From: Streptomyces sp. CG4
GTDB taxonomy: Bacteria > Actinomycetota > Actinomycetes > Streptomycetales > Streptomycetaceae
Assembly (NCBI RefSeq): GCF_041080655.1
Contig: NZ_CP163525.1
Span: 9,300,001 to 9,364,000, forward strand
Direction: 5' to 3'
Length of the DNA stretch: 64,000 bases
Shown: positions 8,370 to 16,842 of the stretch, piece by piece
Position numbering within the stretch: the first letter of the stretch is position 1
How the letters are laid out: each line of letters begins with the position of its first letter
The notes under the pieces: generated by a model
The model's database searches: none
What the model saw: only the letters and a program-made list of their open reading frames with translations
Told to the model about the DNA's origin: nothing
Translations under genes and position numbers: made by a program

Positions 8370-8390
8370 GCCACCACGGTCAGTGGTGGC
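8370..8390. promoter_or_regulatory. Inverted repeat between S53 peptidase and TrmB regulator
   Basis: GCCACCAC (8370-8377) and GTGGTGGC (8383-8390) are a perfect 8-bp inverted repeat with a 5-base spacer, about 100 bases before the regulator start. A candidate operator for the adjacent TrmB protein. Confidence 0.4.
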
Positions 8391-8487
8391 TCCACACGAG
8401 GCTATTGACTGTTTGCCGAAGAGAACAGAGGCAGTTGCGAAAACTTTGCCTCCAACTTCTCGGCGTGGGCATATACCTTGTGCAGCC

Positions 8488-9309
8488 ATGGAGCTGGAAG
8501 ATGGAACCATCAACGACCTCATGTCACTTGGGCTGGCGCGGTACGAGGCGCGGGTCTACCTGTCGCTCATCAGGCGTGGTTCCTACACGGCCGCCGAGGT
8601 GGCACGGGAGGCCGACGTGCCGCGCCAGCGCGTGTACGACGTGCTGGACGCGCTCGTACGACGGCAACTGGTCACCGCCCACCCCGGCCGGGTGGCCACG
8701 TACTCCGCCGTCACGCCCGAGCTGGCCCTCGCCCGACTGATGACCGTGCAACGCGAGTCCGTCGACCGGCTGGAGCGGGTCTCCCAGGAGCTGGCCGGTG
8801 CCCTGCAGCCGCTCTGGTCCCTGGGGCGGGAACACACCGATCCGCTGGACTACATCGAGATCCTGCGCGACCCCAAGGCGATCTCCGAGCGCTTCGCCGA
8901 CATCCAGCGACAGGCGCGACACGAGCTGCTCACCTTCTGCAAGCCGCCGTTCGTCGCCCCCGCCGAGAACACGGAGGGCCTGGCGGTGGTCCGCCGACTC
9001 CACCGGGCGGGCGGTACCGTCCGGGCGCTCTACCTCGACGACGCCCTGAGCGACCCCGAGACGGTCGAGCACGTACGGCGCTTCGCCGCCGCCGGGGAGG
9101 AGGCCCGCTTCGCTCCCGAACTACCCCTGAAACTCGTCATCGCCGACGCCTCCCTCGTCCTGTGCGACATGCCCGATCCGGTGGCCGGCGCGGGCACCAC
9201 CACCACACTCTTCATCGAGCACCCGGCCCTCGCGGGCTGCCTGCGGTTGGCCTTCCACACGGTCTGGAAGGATGCCGTCCCCGCTCCGGAGTCCAGCCTG
9301 GCGCCGTAA
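8488..9309 (+). CDS. TrmB-family transcriptional regulator
   Basis: 273 residues. The N-terminal winged helix (residues about 6-75) is MSLGLARYEARVYLSLIRRG with AEVAREADVPRQRVYDVLDAL, the TrmB DNA-binding pattern. The rest resembles the sugar-sensing, PLD-like effector part of the family (YIEILRDPKAISERFADIQRQA; LKLVIADASLVL). TrmB proteins control carbohydrate uptake and other catabolic genes. No ribosome site precedes ATG 8488; a CATATA box at 8470-8475 suggests a short or absent leader. It may control the divergent S53 peptidase, itself, or both. Confidence 0.85.
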   Translation: MELEDGTINDLMSLGLARYEARVYLSLIRRGSYTAAEVAREADVPRQRVYDVLDALVRRQLVTAHPGRVATYSAVTPELALARLMTVQRESVDRLERVSQELAGALQPLWSLGREHTDPLDYIEILRDPKAISERFADIQRQARHELLTFCKPPFVAPAENTEGLAVVRRLHRAGGTVRALYLDDALSDPETVEHVRRFAAAGEEARFAPELPLKLVIADASLVLCDMPDPVAGAGTTTTLFIEHPALAGCLRLAFHTVWKDAVPAPESSLAP

Positions 9310-9345
9310 GCGCATGTCCTCGGCGCCGATGTGTGCCCCGGCCCG

Positions 9346-9983
9346 TCAGCGCTGTCCGCTCCGGGCCCTGTCGGTTTCGGCGGGGTCCGCAAGGGGATGA
9401 CGGGCCATTTCTTCGTGGCTCGGGGGTGGGGGCAGGGTGACCGAGGGGTCGGGACGCGGCCCGTCGAGAAAGATGCCGAGGTGACGTGCGGTCAGCGCGG
9501 CGGCCTGCTCGGGCGGAAGGTGGGGGAGGGGGCGGCACAGCAGCGCGGTCGTGGTGATCAGGTCCACTGCGGTCACGTCCGCACGGATCACCTTGCGCCG
9601 GCGCCCCTGCTCGGGGATCTCTTCCAGAGCGGCGGCGATGTCCCGTTGCAGTTCACGCGCCTCGGGGGCGCCGGTCTGGGGCCCGCCGATCAGGGGCAGA
9701 ACCAGCTGTCCCGGCTGTCGACCACGCTCTGCAGGAACGCCTGGACGGCGGCGGGCGGATCCGTCCGCGCCGACGTCGCCGCCGTCCGGGCGGCGTTCAG
9801 CACGATGCCGAATCCGTCGACGACGACCTGCGCGATCAGCGCGTCGCGGTGGGGGAAGCGCCGGTAGCGAGTGGCGATGGCCGCCTGCCTCGCCGCCCAG
9901 TGCGCACTGGACCGTGCGGCTCGCCACCGCGCCAAGCCCAAGGCGACCACACTGGAGCCGACCTGGGCGACCACGTGGGCCAC
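9346..9983 (-). pseudogene. Degenerate TetR-family regulator
   Basis: Two frames together give a TetR protein. 9690-9983 encodes AAIATRYRRFPHRDALIAQVVVDGF, the end of the helix-turn-helix and the start of the ligand domain. From about 9710 leftwards the matching continuation ELVLPLIGG-like (QLVLPLIGGPQTGAPEAREL) and the C-terminal LITTTALLCRPLPHL lie one frame away, ending at 9346. The first DNA-binding helix has also been lost: the residues before the recognition helix do not resemble TetR. So there is an N-terminal disruption plus a frameshift near 9700-9715. Confidence 0.7.
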
Positions 9984-10063
9984 GAGTGAGTCAACCGCGC
10001 CTGATCACAGCGGGATGCCTGCGCCGCCGGCCGGGCGGGTGCGGGTCGGTGTCGTGCGGTGGC

Positions 10064-11026
10064 TCAGACATCTGCCCAGAGATCGGTGGACAGGTACTTG
10101 AGGCCGGAGTCGCAGACGATGACGGCGAGGGTCTTTCCCCGCATCTCGCCGTCGAGCAGCTTCAGGGCCGCGGCGAGGTTGGCGCCGGAGGAGTAGCCCC
10201 CGAAGATGCCTTCCCGGCCGGCCAGTTGGCGGGCGGCGCTTCTCGCCTCGTCACCGGTGACCTGGACGAAGCCGTCGATCGGCACACCGGCCAGGAAGTC
10301 CAGGTCGCTCATGGCGTAGCCGCCGCCCTGTATCGGGTGATCGGGGTGGCTGAGGGGCCGTCCGGCCAGAACCGCGGCGCCGGCCGGTTCGACGACGTAG
10401 CAGCGTGCGGCCGGGTTGTGTTCCTTGAGGGCTTTGGTGACGCCCGCGTATGTCCCGCCCGAGCCGAGGAAGTCGACGAAGCCGTCGAGGGCGCCGCCCG
10501 TCTGCTGCCACAGTTCCCGGCCTGTGCCGTGGTAGTGGGCGAGCCAGTTGCCGGCGCGGTGGAACTGGTCGGCGCGGAATGCGCCGCGGCTCCGGGCGAC
10601 CTCCCGCGCGGCGGCATCGACGCGTTCCAGGTCTCCGCCGGAAACCTGCCCCGGTACGGAGCCGGGCAGCTGGTCGACGAGGACCACCTCGGCGCCGAGC
10701 GCGGCCATCATCCGGGCCCGTTCCGGTGAGTTTCCCCTGGACATCACCGCGATGAACGGGTAGCCCTTGACGGCGCACACGATGGCCAGTCCGGTGCCCA
10801 TATTGCCGCTGGTCAGCTCGACGACCGGTTGTCCGGGCCGGAGCAGTCCGGAACGTTCGGCCTCCTCGATGATCCCTTTCGCGGCACGGTCCTTCTTGGA
10901 CCCGCCCGGGTTGAGGTAGTCGAGCTTGGCCAGAACGGTCCCGTCCAGCCCGCTCGTGATCCGGTCGAGCCGCACCAGCGGGGTCGCCCCGATCGCTTCC
11001 ACGGCGGAGGACAGGACGTCGTTCAT
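10064..11026 (-). CDS. PLP-dependent cysteine synthase family protein
   Basis: 320 residues. Fold-type II PLP enzyme: LNPGGSKKDRAA carries the Schiff-base lysine region (NPGGSVKDR in most CysK), TSGNMGTGLA is the substrate loop and LGSGGTYAG binds the PLP phosphate. It joins a sulfur or other nucleophile to O-acetyl- or O-phosphoserine in the common cases, but the substitutions TSGNMGT for TSGNTGI and the absence of a cysE neighbour leave open another amino acid. ATG 11026 has AGAGGA about 7 bases upstream; the earlier ATG at 11047 has none. Cytoplasmic. Divergent from the DGPF gene. Confidence 0.85.
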   Translation of the reverse strand: MNDVLSSAVEAIGATPLVRLDRITSGLDGTVLAKLDYLNPGGSKKDRAAKGIIEEAERSGLLRPGQPVVELTSGNMGTGLAIVCAVKGYPFIAVMSRGNSPERARMMAALGAEVVLVDQLPGSVPGQVSGGDLERVDAAAREVARSRGAFRADQFHRAGNWLAHYHGTGRELWQQTGGALDGFVDFLGSGGTYAGVTKALKEHNPAARCYVVEPAGAAVLAGRPLSHPDHPIQGGGYAMSDLDFLAGVPIDGFVQVTGDEARSAARQLAGREGIFGGYSSGANLAAALKLLDGEMRGKTLAVIVCDSGLKYLSTDLWADV

Positions 11027-11220
11027 CGTCAATCCTCTGTTTCGCACTCATGGGTGTTCGTCAAGCCGAACGTTCATCGTCCCATGCCGAACAGCGGAGT
11101 GAGCCGGCGTGAAAAATTTCAGGCGCTGATTCGGACGGTGATGTCGAGAACCCGTAACCGGCTCCGTCCCCGTGGTGCATGCGGCCACAATGGGTCGCAC
11201 CAGCACCGAGGAGAACCACG

Positions 11221-11628
11221 ATGGCCAAATACCTGCTGCTCAAGCACTACCGCGGCGCTCCGGCTCCGGTCAACGACGTGCCCATGGACCAGTGGACGCA
11301 GGAGGAGATCTCGGCGCACGTGCGGTACATGCAGGACTTCGCGGCCCGGCTCGAGAAGACCGGCGAGTTCGTCGACGGACAGGCGCTCGCCCCCGAGGGG
11401 TCTTGGATCCGGTACGACGGTGAGGGACGCCCGCCGGTCACCGACGGCCCGTTCGCCGAGACCAAGGACCTCATCGCCGGCTGGATGGTGATCGACGTCG
11501 ACACCTACGAGCGCGCCGTAGAGCTGGCCGGGGAGCTGTCGGCCGCCCCCGGGGCGGGCGGCAAGCCGATCCACGAGTGGCTCGAGGTGCGCCCGTTCCT
11601 GACCGCCCCGCCCACCATCACCGAGTGA
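11221..11628 (+). CDS. DGPF-domain (YCII-related) protein
   Basis: 135 residues. MAKYLLLKHYRG, WTQEEISAHVRYMQDFAARL, the signature TDGPFAETKDLIAGWMVIDVDTYERAVELA and the C-terminal PIHEWLEVRPF are typical of the DGPF family (PF03795). A GAGGAG site precedes the ATG. The gene overlaps the following ECF42 sigma gene by GTGA, and this pairing of DGPF proteins with ECF42 sigma factors is a conserved actinobacterial arrangement. The biochemical role of DGPF proteins is not settled. Confidence 0.92.
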   Translation: MAKYLLLKHYRGAPAPVNDVPMDQWTQEEISAHVRYMQDFAARLEKTGEFVDGQALAPEGSWIRYDGEGRPPVTDGPFAETKDLIAGWMVIDVDTYERAVELAGELSAAPGAGGKPIHEWLEVRPFLTAPPTITE

Positions 11629-12791
11629 GTTCTCAGGTGTCTCAGATGGACGAGGCCCTGCTGAGGAGCCTCACGCCGAGCGTGCTCGGCATCCTCGTCC
11701 GCCGCGGAGCCGACTTCGCGGCGGCCGAGGACGCCGTCCAGGACGCGCTGGTCGAGGCGGTCCGCGTCTGGCCGACCAGCCCGCCGCGGGACCCGAAGGG
11801 CTGGCTGGTCACCGCGGCCTGGCGCCGGTTCCTCGACGCGACCCGCGCGGACACCGCCCGCCGCCGGCGTGAGGAACGCCTCGACGCGGAGCCGGACCCC
11901 GGTCCCACGCCCACCGGCGACGACACGCTCCAGCTCTACTTCCTGTGCGCGCACCCCTCGTTGACACCGTCGTCCGCGGTCGCGCTCACGCTGCGCGCCG
12001 TCGGCGGGCTGACCACCCGCCAGATCGCCCAGGCCTACCTGGTGCCCGAAGCGACCATGGCCCAGCGGATCAGCCGGGCCAAGCGCACCGTCTCCGGCGT
12101 ACGGTTCGACCGGCCCGGAGACGTCGCCACCGTGCTGCGCGTCCTCTACCTGGTCTTCAACGAGGGCTACTCCGGCGACGTCGACCTCGCGGCCGAGGCC
12201 ATCCGGCTCACCCGGCAGCTCGCGGCCCAGGTCGACCACCCCGAGGTGGCGGGGTTGCTCGCCCTCATGCTGCTCCACCACGCCCGGCGCGCCGCCCGCA
12301 CGGCATCCGACGGCAACCTGGTGCCGCTGGCCGAGCAGGACCGCGGCCGGTGGGACACCACATTGATCGCCGAGGGCGTCAAGATCCTGCAGTCGGCCCT
12401 CGCCCGCGACCGGCCGGGCGAATTCCAGGCCCAGGCCGCCATCGCGGCACTCCACGCCGACGCGCCCACCGCCGAGGAGACCGACTGGGTACAGATCGTC
12501 GAGTGGTACGACGAGCTCACGCGCCTGAGTGACAGCCCGGTCGTACGGCTCAACCGCGCCGTCGCCGTCGGTGAGGCCGACGGACCGCGCGCCGGCCTGG
12601 CGGCGCTCGCGGCGCTGGACGACTCACTGCCCCGCCACACCGCGGTGGCGGCGTACCTCCACGAGCGCGACGGCGACCTGGCGACGGCGGCACGCCTGTA
12701 CGCCGAGGCGGCCCAGAAGGCCCCGAACGTCGCCGAGCGCAACCACCTGACACGCCAGGCGGCCCGACTCAACGCCCACCGACGCCGCTGA
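11625..12791 (+). CDS. ECF42-group RNA polymerase sigma factor with C-terminal TPR-like domain
   Basis: 388 residues from a GTG overlapping the DGPF stop; an ATG at 11646 is the alternative. Region 2 (about residues 10-75) includes DFAAAEDAVQDALVEAVRVW; region 4 (about 110-165) is LRAVGGLTTRQIAQAYLVPEATMAQRISRAKRTV. About 200 extra residues follow, beginning LYLVFNEGYSG and containing helical repeats (AGLAALAALDDSLPRHTAVAAYLHERDG), as in the ECF42 group, where this extension replaces a membrane anti-sigma factor in control. It directs transcription of its own operon and usually the DGPF gene; no anti-sigma gene is adjacent, consistent with the group. Confidence 0.92.
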   Translation: MSSQVSQMDEALLRSLTPSVLGILVRRGADFAAAEDAVQDALVEAVRVWPTSPPRDPKGWLVTAAWRRFLDATRADTARRRREERLDAEPDPGPTPTGDDTLQLYFLCAHPSLTPSSAVALTLRAVGGLTTRQIAQAYLVPEATMAQRISRAKRTVSGVRFDRPGDVATVLRVLYLVFNEGYSGDVDLAAEAIRLTRQLAAQVDHPEVAGLLALMLLHHARRAARTASDGNLVPLAEQDRGRWDTTLIAEGVKILQSALARDRPGEFQAQAAIAALHADAPTAEETDWVQIVEWYDELTRLSDSPVVRLNRAVAVGEADGPRAGLAALAALDDSLPRHTAVAAYLHERDGDLATAARLYAEAAQKAPNVAERNHLTRQAARLNAHRRR

Positions 12792-13156
12792 CAGCCCACG
12801 CTCGGAATACCCCGCCCGGCCGCCCGAAAGCGGCTCACTCGGGCTTGTCCACGTCCAGCCCTGAGACCTGTCCGCCGAGCCTTGCCAGGCCCGCCGGGGC
12901 ACCGAGCACGGCTCCGGACCGGGCACCCAACGCTCGGCCGTGGAGCGGGCGTTTGCCCACCAGCACTGCTGCCGCCGCCGACGCCTGTACTCAGCCGGCG
13001 ATGCGAAGCCAGCATGATGACCGACCGGCCTGTCTAAGAAGTTGCTTGCTTGCCGCGGGAGTTGGATCGTTGGCGATGGCTGTGCCGTATGGCGATACAC
13101 GGGGCGCACCCGCGCCCATGGCGGATGCGGAGAACCGTCTGCCGTAAGTTGGCCGC
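12792..13156. other. Intergenic region, possible minus-strand gene remnant
   Basis: 365 bases without a supported gene. On the minus strand a frame closing at 12838 has codon use like a real gene over about 50 codons (ending GLDVDKPE), but no start, ribosome site or family match. The rest shows nothing. Confidence 0.35.
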
Positions 13157-14023
13157 ATGGCCATAGAGATCACCGAGCATGAGCTGGCTGAGCCGTGGGA
13201 GAGCTTCCTCGTCGAGCCGGCCTCCGGAAGCAGTAACGGCGTCCTCGTACTCTCCGGCTCCAGCGGCCGGGTCGAACGCGAGCGATGCCGACTGTTCGCA
13301 CGTGAGGGCATCATCGCGGCGTCGATCCGATGGTTCGGCGGCCGCGGCCAGTCACCGGGCATCTGCGAGATCCCGCTGGAGACCTTCGTGGCCGCGACCG
13401 GGCTGCTGCGTGATCGTGGCGCCCGGCGAGTCAGCGTCCTCGGCGTCTCGAAGGGCGCCGAGGCGGCGCTGCACCTGTCCGTCCTCTCGGACTGCGCCGA
13501 CGCCGTGATCGCGCTCGCCCCGACCTCGGTCACCTGGGCCAACGTCGGCCCCGGCAGCGATGGCCTGGATCGCCCGTACCGCTCCTGCTGGACCTGGCGG
13601 GGGCAGCCCCTGCCCTTCGTCCCTTACGACGACACCTGGACCCCCACGGAGCCGGAGGGCGCGCCTGTGTCGGTGCTGGGCTGGTACGAGCGCAGCCTGG
13701 CAACCTACGCCGACCGACTGGCCGCCGCGGCCATCCCGGTGGAGAAGGCAGCCGGCGACCTCGTCCTGGTCGCGGGCGGCGCCGACCGCATGTGGCCGGC
13801 GCTGTCCTTCGCCCGCGAGCTGGCCGACCGGCGAACGGCAGCCGGGCGCCCGGTGCGGCTGGTCACCAGGCAGGACGCGGGCCACCGCACCCTGTTCCCC
13901 GGCGAGGTGGCGCCGCCCGCGTCCGTGCACTTCGACCACGGCGGGACAGCCGAAGCCGGCGCGGCACTCGGCGCGGCGGCCTGGCCGCATGTGCTGCGGG
14001 CGGTGCGCGGCGCGGACGTCTGA
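13157..14023 (+). CDS. BAAT/acyl-CoA thioester hydrolase C-terminal-type alpha/beta hydrolase
   Basis: 288 residues with the alpha/beta-hydrolase fold: NGVLVLSGSSGR, the nucleophile elbow GVSKGAEAALHL, VLVAGGADRMWPA with the acid-strand Asp, and DAGHRTLFPGE with the likely catalytic His. The core SWTWRGQPLPFVP-like segment and overall order fit the BAAT C-terminal family, which hydrolyses acyl-CoA or transfers acyl groups to amino acids. The elbow uses Ser where bile-acid transferases use Cys, favouring hydrolase. The N-terminal beta domain of the eukaryotic enzymes is missing. Cytoplasmic, single gene; substrate unknown. Confidence 0.8.
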   Translation: MAIEITEHELAEPWESFLVEPASGSSNGVLVLSGSSGRVERERCRLFAREGIIAASIRWFGGRGQSPGICEIPLETFVAATGLLRDRGARRVSVLGVSKGAEAALHLSVLSDCADAVIALAPTSVTWANVGPGSDGLDRPYRSCWTWRGQPLPFVPYDDTWTPTEPEGAPVSVLGWYERSLATYADRLAAAAIPVEKAAGDLVLVAGGADRMWPALSFARELADRRTAAGRPVRLVTRQDAGHRTLFPGEVAPPASVHFDHGGTAEAGAALGAAAWPHVLRAVRGADV

Positions 14024-14072
14024 TCGCGACCGCGACGACGCACCGGGCTGCGTAAGGCTGAGCGGCGGCCAC

Positions 14073-14120
14073 GACGGGCATGACCCTGAGGACGGGCATG
14101 ACCCTGAGCATGACCCTGGG
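14073..14120 (+). repeat. 18-base tandem repeat, 2.6 copies
   Basis: GACGGGCATGACCCTGAG occurs at 14073-14090 and again at 14091-14108, followed by a partial copy to 14120. It lies between the hydrolase and the P450 and encodes nothing recognisable. Confidence 0.7.
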
Positions 14121-14314
14121 CAAGGCCTCTGCACCGTCGTCATGACGCACCACGGGAAATTCACGGCTCACCCCGGTTTCACCTGCCCTGCCGGAAGCGG
14201 CCGATGCCCGTGCCCGCCCGGCCATGACGATTGCCCGGTCGGACAATCTGGGTATATGCCCCCTGGATGTCAGCAGAGGGACGAGTGCGGTCGACGCTGC
14301 CCCCGGGAGGCATG

Positions 14315-15547
14315 ATGAGCCAGCAGCCGGTCCTTCTTCCTTACGCCGATCCGGGCTTCGTGGCGGATCCCTACCCCCTCTACAGGCGGCTGCGCGAGGA
14401 CGGCCCGGTCCGGCGCGCGGTCATCGCCGGGGGCCTGGACGCCTGGTTGGTCACGCGCTACGAGGACGGGCTCGCCGCCCTGTCCGACCCCCGGCTGAGC
14501 AGCGATGTGCGTGATGCCTCGGACCCCCGCCTCATCGAGCAGCTGCCCGAGTTCGAGCGCGAGTCGATGATCAGCAACATGCTCCGTTCCGACCCGCCCG
14601 ACCACACCCGGCTGCGCCGCCTGGTGTCGAAGGCGTTCACCGCACGCCGGGTCGCCGAGCTGCGGCCCCGTATCCAGGAGATATCCGACCGGCTGCTCGA
14701 CGCCGTGGTGCCGGCCGGCCGGGCCGATCTCGTGGCGGACTTCGCGTTGCCGCTGCCGGTCACCGTCATCAGCGAGCTGCTCGGCGTGCCGGTGGACGAC
14801 CGACAGGACTTCCAGCGGTGGACCGACGCCATGCTCGTGCGCGGTGAGACGATGCCCGACCCTGTCGTCGTCAACGAGGCCTGGCAACACATGCGCGCGT
14901 ACGTGACGAAGCAGCTCGAAGCCAAACGCGCCCGGCCGGGGGATGATCTGCTCAGCGCGCTGATCAGCGCCCACGATGAGGAACGGCGGCTGAACGACGA
15001 CGAGCTGATTGCCATGACCTTCCTGCTGCTGGTGGCCGGGTACGTCACGACGGTCAACCTGATCGGCGGTGGCATCGCGGCGCTGCTCGCCCACCCCGAC
15101 CAGCTGACCCTGTTGCGCGATCATCCGGAACTGCTGCCCGACGCGATCGAGGAGTGCCTCCGCTACGACGGCCCGGTCAACCCGGGCATCGCCCGGTTCG
15201 CCCGCGAAGACGTCGAGATCGCGGGCGTGACCGTCCCACGCGGGGCGACCGTGCTGATCGCGTCCGCGATCGCCGACCGTGATCCGGCTCGGTACCCCGA
15301 CCCCGACAGGCTGGACATCACCCGGCAGAACAACGGCCACCTGGCCTTCGGGCACGGCATCCACTACTGCCTGGGCGCACCGCTCGCCCGGCTGGAGGGC
15401 CAGATCGCCATCGGGACGGTGCTGCGCCGCCTCCCGGACCTGGCTCTGGCCGTCCCTCCGGCCGAGCTGCGCCGGCGGCCCGGCGGTCTCCGCGGCCCGG
15501 TGCAGCTGCCCGTCACGTTCGCGCCCCTGGGCGACCGGACAACCTGA
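14315..15547 (+). CDS. Cytochrome P450
   Basis: 410 residues. Heme loop FGHGIHYCLGAPLARLE gives the thiolate ligand Cys352, ExxR is EECLR, and the I-helix reads AGYVTTVN at about 241-248. Most bacterial P450s have AG(H/D)(E/D)T(T/S); here Val replaces the acidic residue that helps protonate the bound oxygen, so catalysis may be unusual. DPPDHTRLRRLVSKAFT and ELLGVPVDDR are standard. Soluble, needs a ferredoxin and reductase, neither adjacent. GGGAGG precedes ATGATG at 14312/14315; the second ATG has the better spacing. Streptomycete P450s of this kind (CYP105/107-like) act on secondary metabolites or xenobiotics; substrate unknown. Confidence 0.92.
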   Translation: MSQQPVLLPYADPGFVADPYPLYRRLREDGPVRRAVIAGGLDAWLVTRYEDGLAALSDPRLSSDVRDASDPRLIEQLPEFERESMISNMLRSDPPDHTRLRRLVSKAFTARRVAELRPRIQEISDRLLDAVVPAGRADLVADFALPLPVTVISELLGVPVDDRQDFQRWTDAMLVRGETMPDPVVVNEAWQHMRAYVTKQLEAKRARPGDDLLSALISAHDEERRLNDDELIAMTFLLLVAGYVTTVNLIGGGIAALLAHPDQLTLLRDHPELLPDAIEECLRYDGPVNPGIARFAREDVEIAGVTVPRGATVLIASAIADRDPARYPDPDRLDITRQNNGHLAFGHGIHYCLGAPLARLEGQIAIGTVLRRLPDLALAVPPAELRRRPGGLRGPVQLPVTFAPLGDRTT

Positions 15548-15628
15548 ACTCCACCCTGGTCGGCCGAGTGATGTGGCCGATGTGTCCGTCCCGGCTGTTG
15601 CTGGGCAGGACTACGCACGGGCGAGCGA

Positions 15629-15768
15629 GGTGCACCTCCACGAGCCGAGTACGCCCTGACCGGCCTCGGCCGTTCACTGCGGAACCGCTGATCGCGCTCG
15701 GGCAACGGGCGGTCGCCCACGAAGCCGACCTGCTGGCCGCGCGTGCCCGCTGCGGCGCAGCCTCCTGA
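15629..15768 (+). pseudogene. Remnant of an HxlR-type regulator (C-terminal end)
   Basis: One frame gives APPRAEYALTGLGRSL, the conserved C-terminal motif of HxlR winged-helix regulators. The continuation ALGQRAVAHEADLLAARAR appears in another frame and ends at the TGA of 15766-15768. No DNA-binding helices precede it. A decayed fragment immediately after the P450 gene. Confidence 0.45.
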
Positions 15769-16168
15769 CCGCCGACCCGGAGTACGCGCGCCGGCCCGGC
15801 GCCGCCCCCTCCGTCTTCCCGATTGCGCGTCCAAAAGGGCCGTTCAAGGGGCCTGCAGGAGTGACGCCACCCATAGGGCGCGGATCACATCCTAAGCGGC
15901 ATCGTAGGTACAGAGCGCCCTGAACAGCACGGAAAGCTGTCATAAGGGTCTATTTCAGGCATTACTCCGAAGTGGGATAGTACGTCACATCATTGCGCCC
16001 CGCCGCGTCCGCCGCTAACCATTGCTGTCGTTGCCGGGAGCACGGCGACGGACCGAGTGAATTCCTGCGAGGTCTGTCCGCTCCCGTCCGCAGCGCGGGG
16101 CTCCGCCCCACGCCGCCGCCGGCAGCAGCCGGCAATGACGACGTCCCCCAACGGAGAGTCCCTTTCGC
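15769..16168. other. Intergenic region before the SLT gene
   Basis: 400 bases without a gene. It contains an AT-richer patch at about 15930-16000 that may hold the SLT promoter, and a GC-rich imperfect hairpin region at about 16035-16130. The conserved elements of the c-di-AMP riboswitch found upstream of some streptomycete cell-wall hydrolases are not seen. Confidence 0.4.
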
Positions 16169-16693
16169 ATGACCATGACCACTCGCACCCGCATCGCTCG
16201 TCTCCGCACCCTCGGCCTCACCGGCATCGCCACGACCGGTGCCGCAGCCGCCGCCATCACCCTGATGCCGACGAACGCACAGGCCGCCGAAGCAACGCAG
16301 GTGCACGCCTCCTCCGTGGTCAAGGTCTCCGGCAGCGACAGCCGCGCCACCTCCGGGCAGAAGACCGGCTACGGCAACAACCTCGACGGCTGGATCAAGC
16401 AGTCTCTGCAGATCATGAAGTCCAAGGGCATCCCCGGCAGCTACGAGGGCCTCAAGCGCAACATCATGCGCGAATCCGCCGGTAACCCCAACGCGCAGAA
16501 CAACTGGGACGTCAACGCCAAGCAGGGCACCCCGTCCAAGGGCCTGCTGCAGGTCATCGACCCCACCTTCCACGCCTACCACGTCTCCGGCACCGCGCAG
16601 AGCATCACCGACCCGGTCGCCAACATCACCGCGGCCGCCAACTACGCCGCCCACCGCTACGGCTCCATCGACAACGTCAACTCCGCGTACTGA
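16169..16693 (+). CDS. Secreted SLT-domain (lytic transglycosylase-like) protein
   Basis: 174 residues. Signal peptide: TTRTRIARLRTLGLTGIATTG then AAAAAITLMPTNAQA, cleaved near residue 40. The mature part holds an SLT-type lysozyme fold: LKRNIMRESAGNPNAQN with the catalytic Glu in MRES, SKGLLQVIDPTFHAYH, and DPVANITAAANYAAHRYGSI. Such proteins cleave glycan strands of peptidoglycan outside the membrane during growth or sporulation. No LysM or other wall-binding domain. GGAGAG lies upstream of ATGACCATG. The family is clear; enzyme activity not proven. Confidence 0.9.
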   Translation: MTMTTRTRIARLRTLGLTGIATTGAAAAAITLMPTNAQAAEATQVHASSVVKVSGSDSRATSGQKTGYGNNLDGWIKQSLQIMKSKGIPGSYEGLKRNIMRESAGNPNAQNNWDVNAKQGTPSKGLLQVIDPTFHAYHVSGTAQSITDPVANITAAANYAAHRYGSIDNVNSAY

Positions 16694-16793
16694 CCCGGAC
16701 TCAGGCGAGCGTCGACCCACTGCCCCTCTAGGCCGTCGCATCCAGCCGCTGACAGCGGCCGGCGGCCTACGAGCAGGGCACGGCAACCACGTT

Positions 16794-16825
16794 GAGAGCG
16801 GCCCCCGTCACCGGGGGCCGCTCTC
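16794..16825. terminator. Bidirectional terminator
   Basis: Perfect 14-bp stem, 16794-16807 against 16812-16825, with a TCAC loop, between the convergent SLT and DUF1152 genes. Confidence 0.85.
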
Positions 16826-16842
16826 GCGCGTGCTCGGGTCGG

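Noticed and set aside
15900..16168. c-di-AMP (ydaO) riboswitch upstream of the SLT gene
   Set aside because: The conserved GGGTGAA-type and CCCGAC-type blocks known from streptomycete cell-wall hydrolase leaders are not present.
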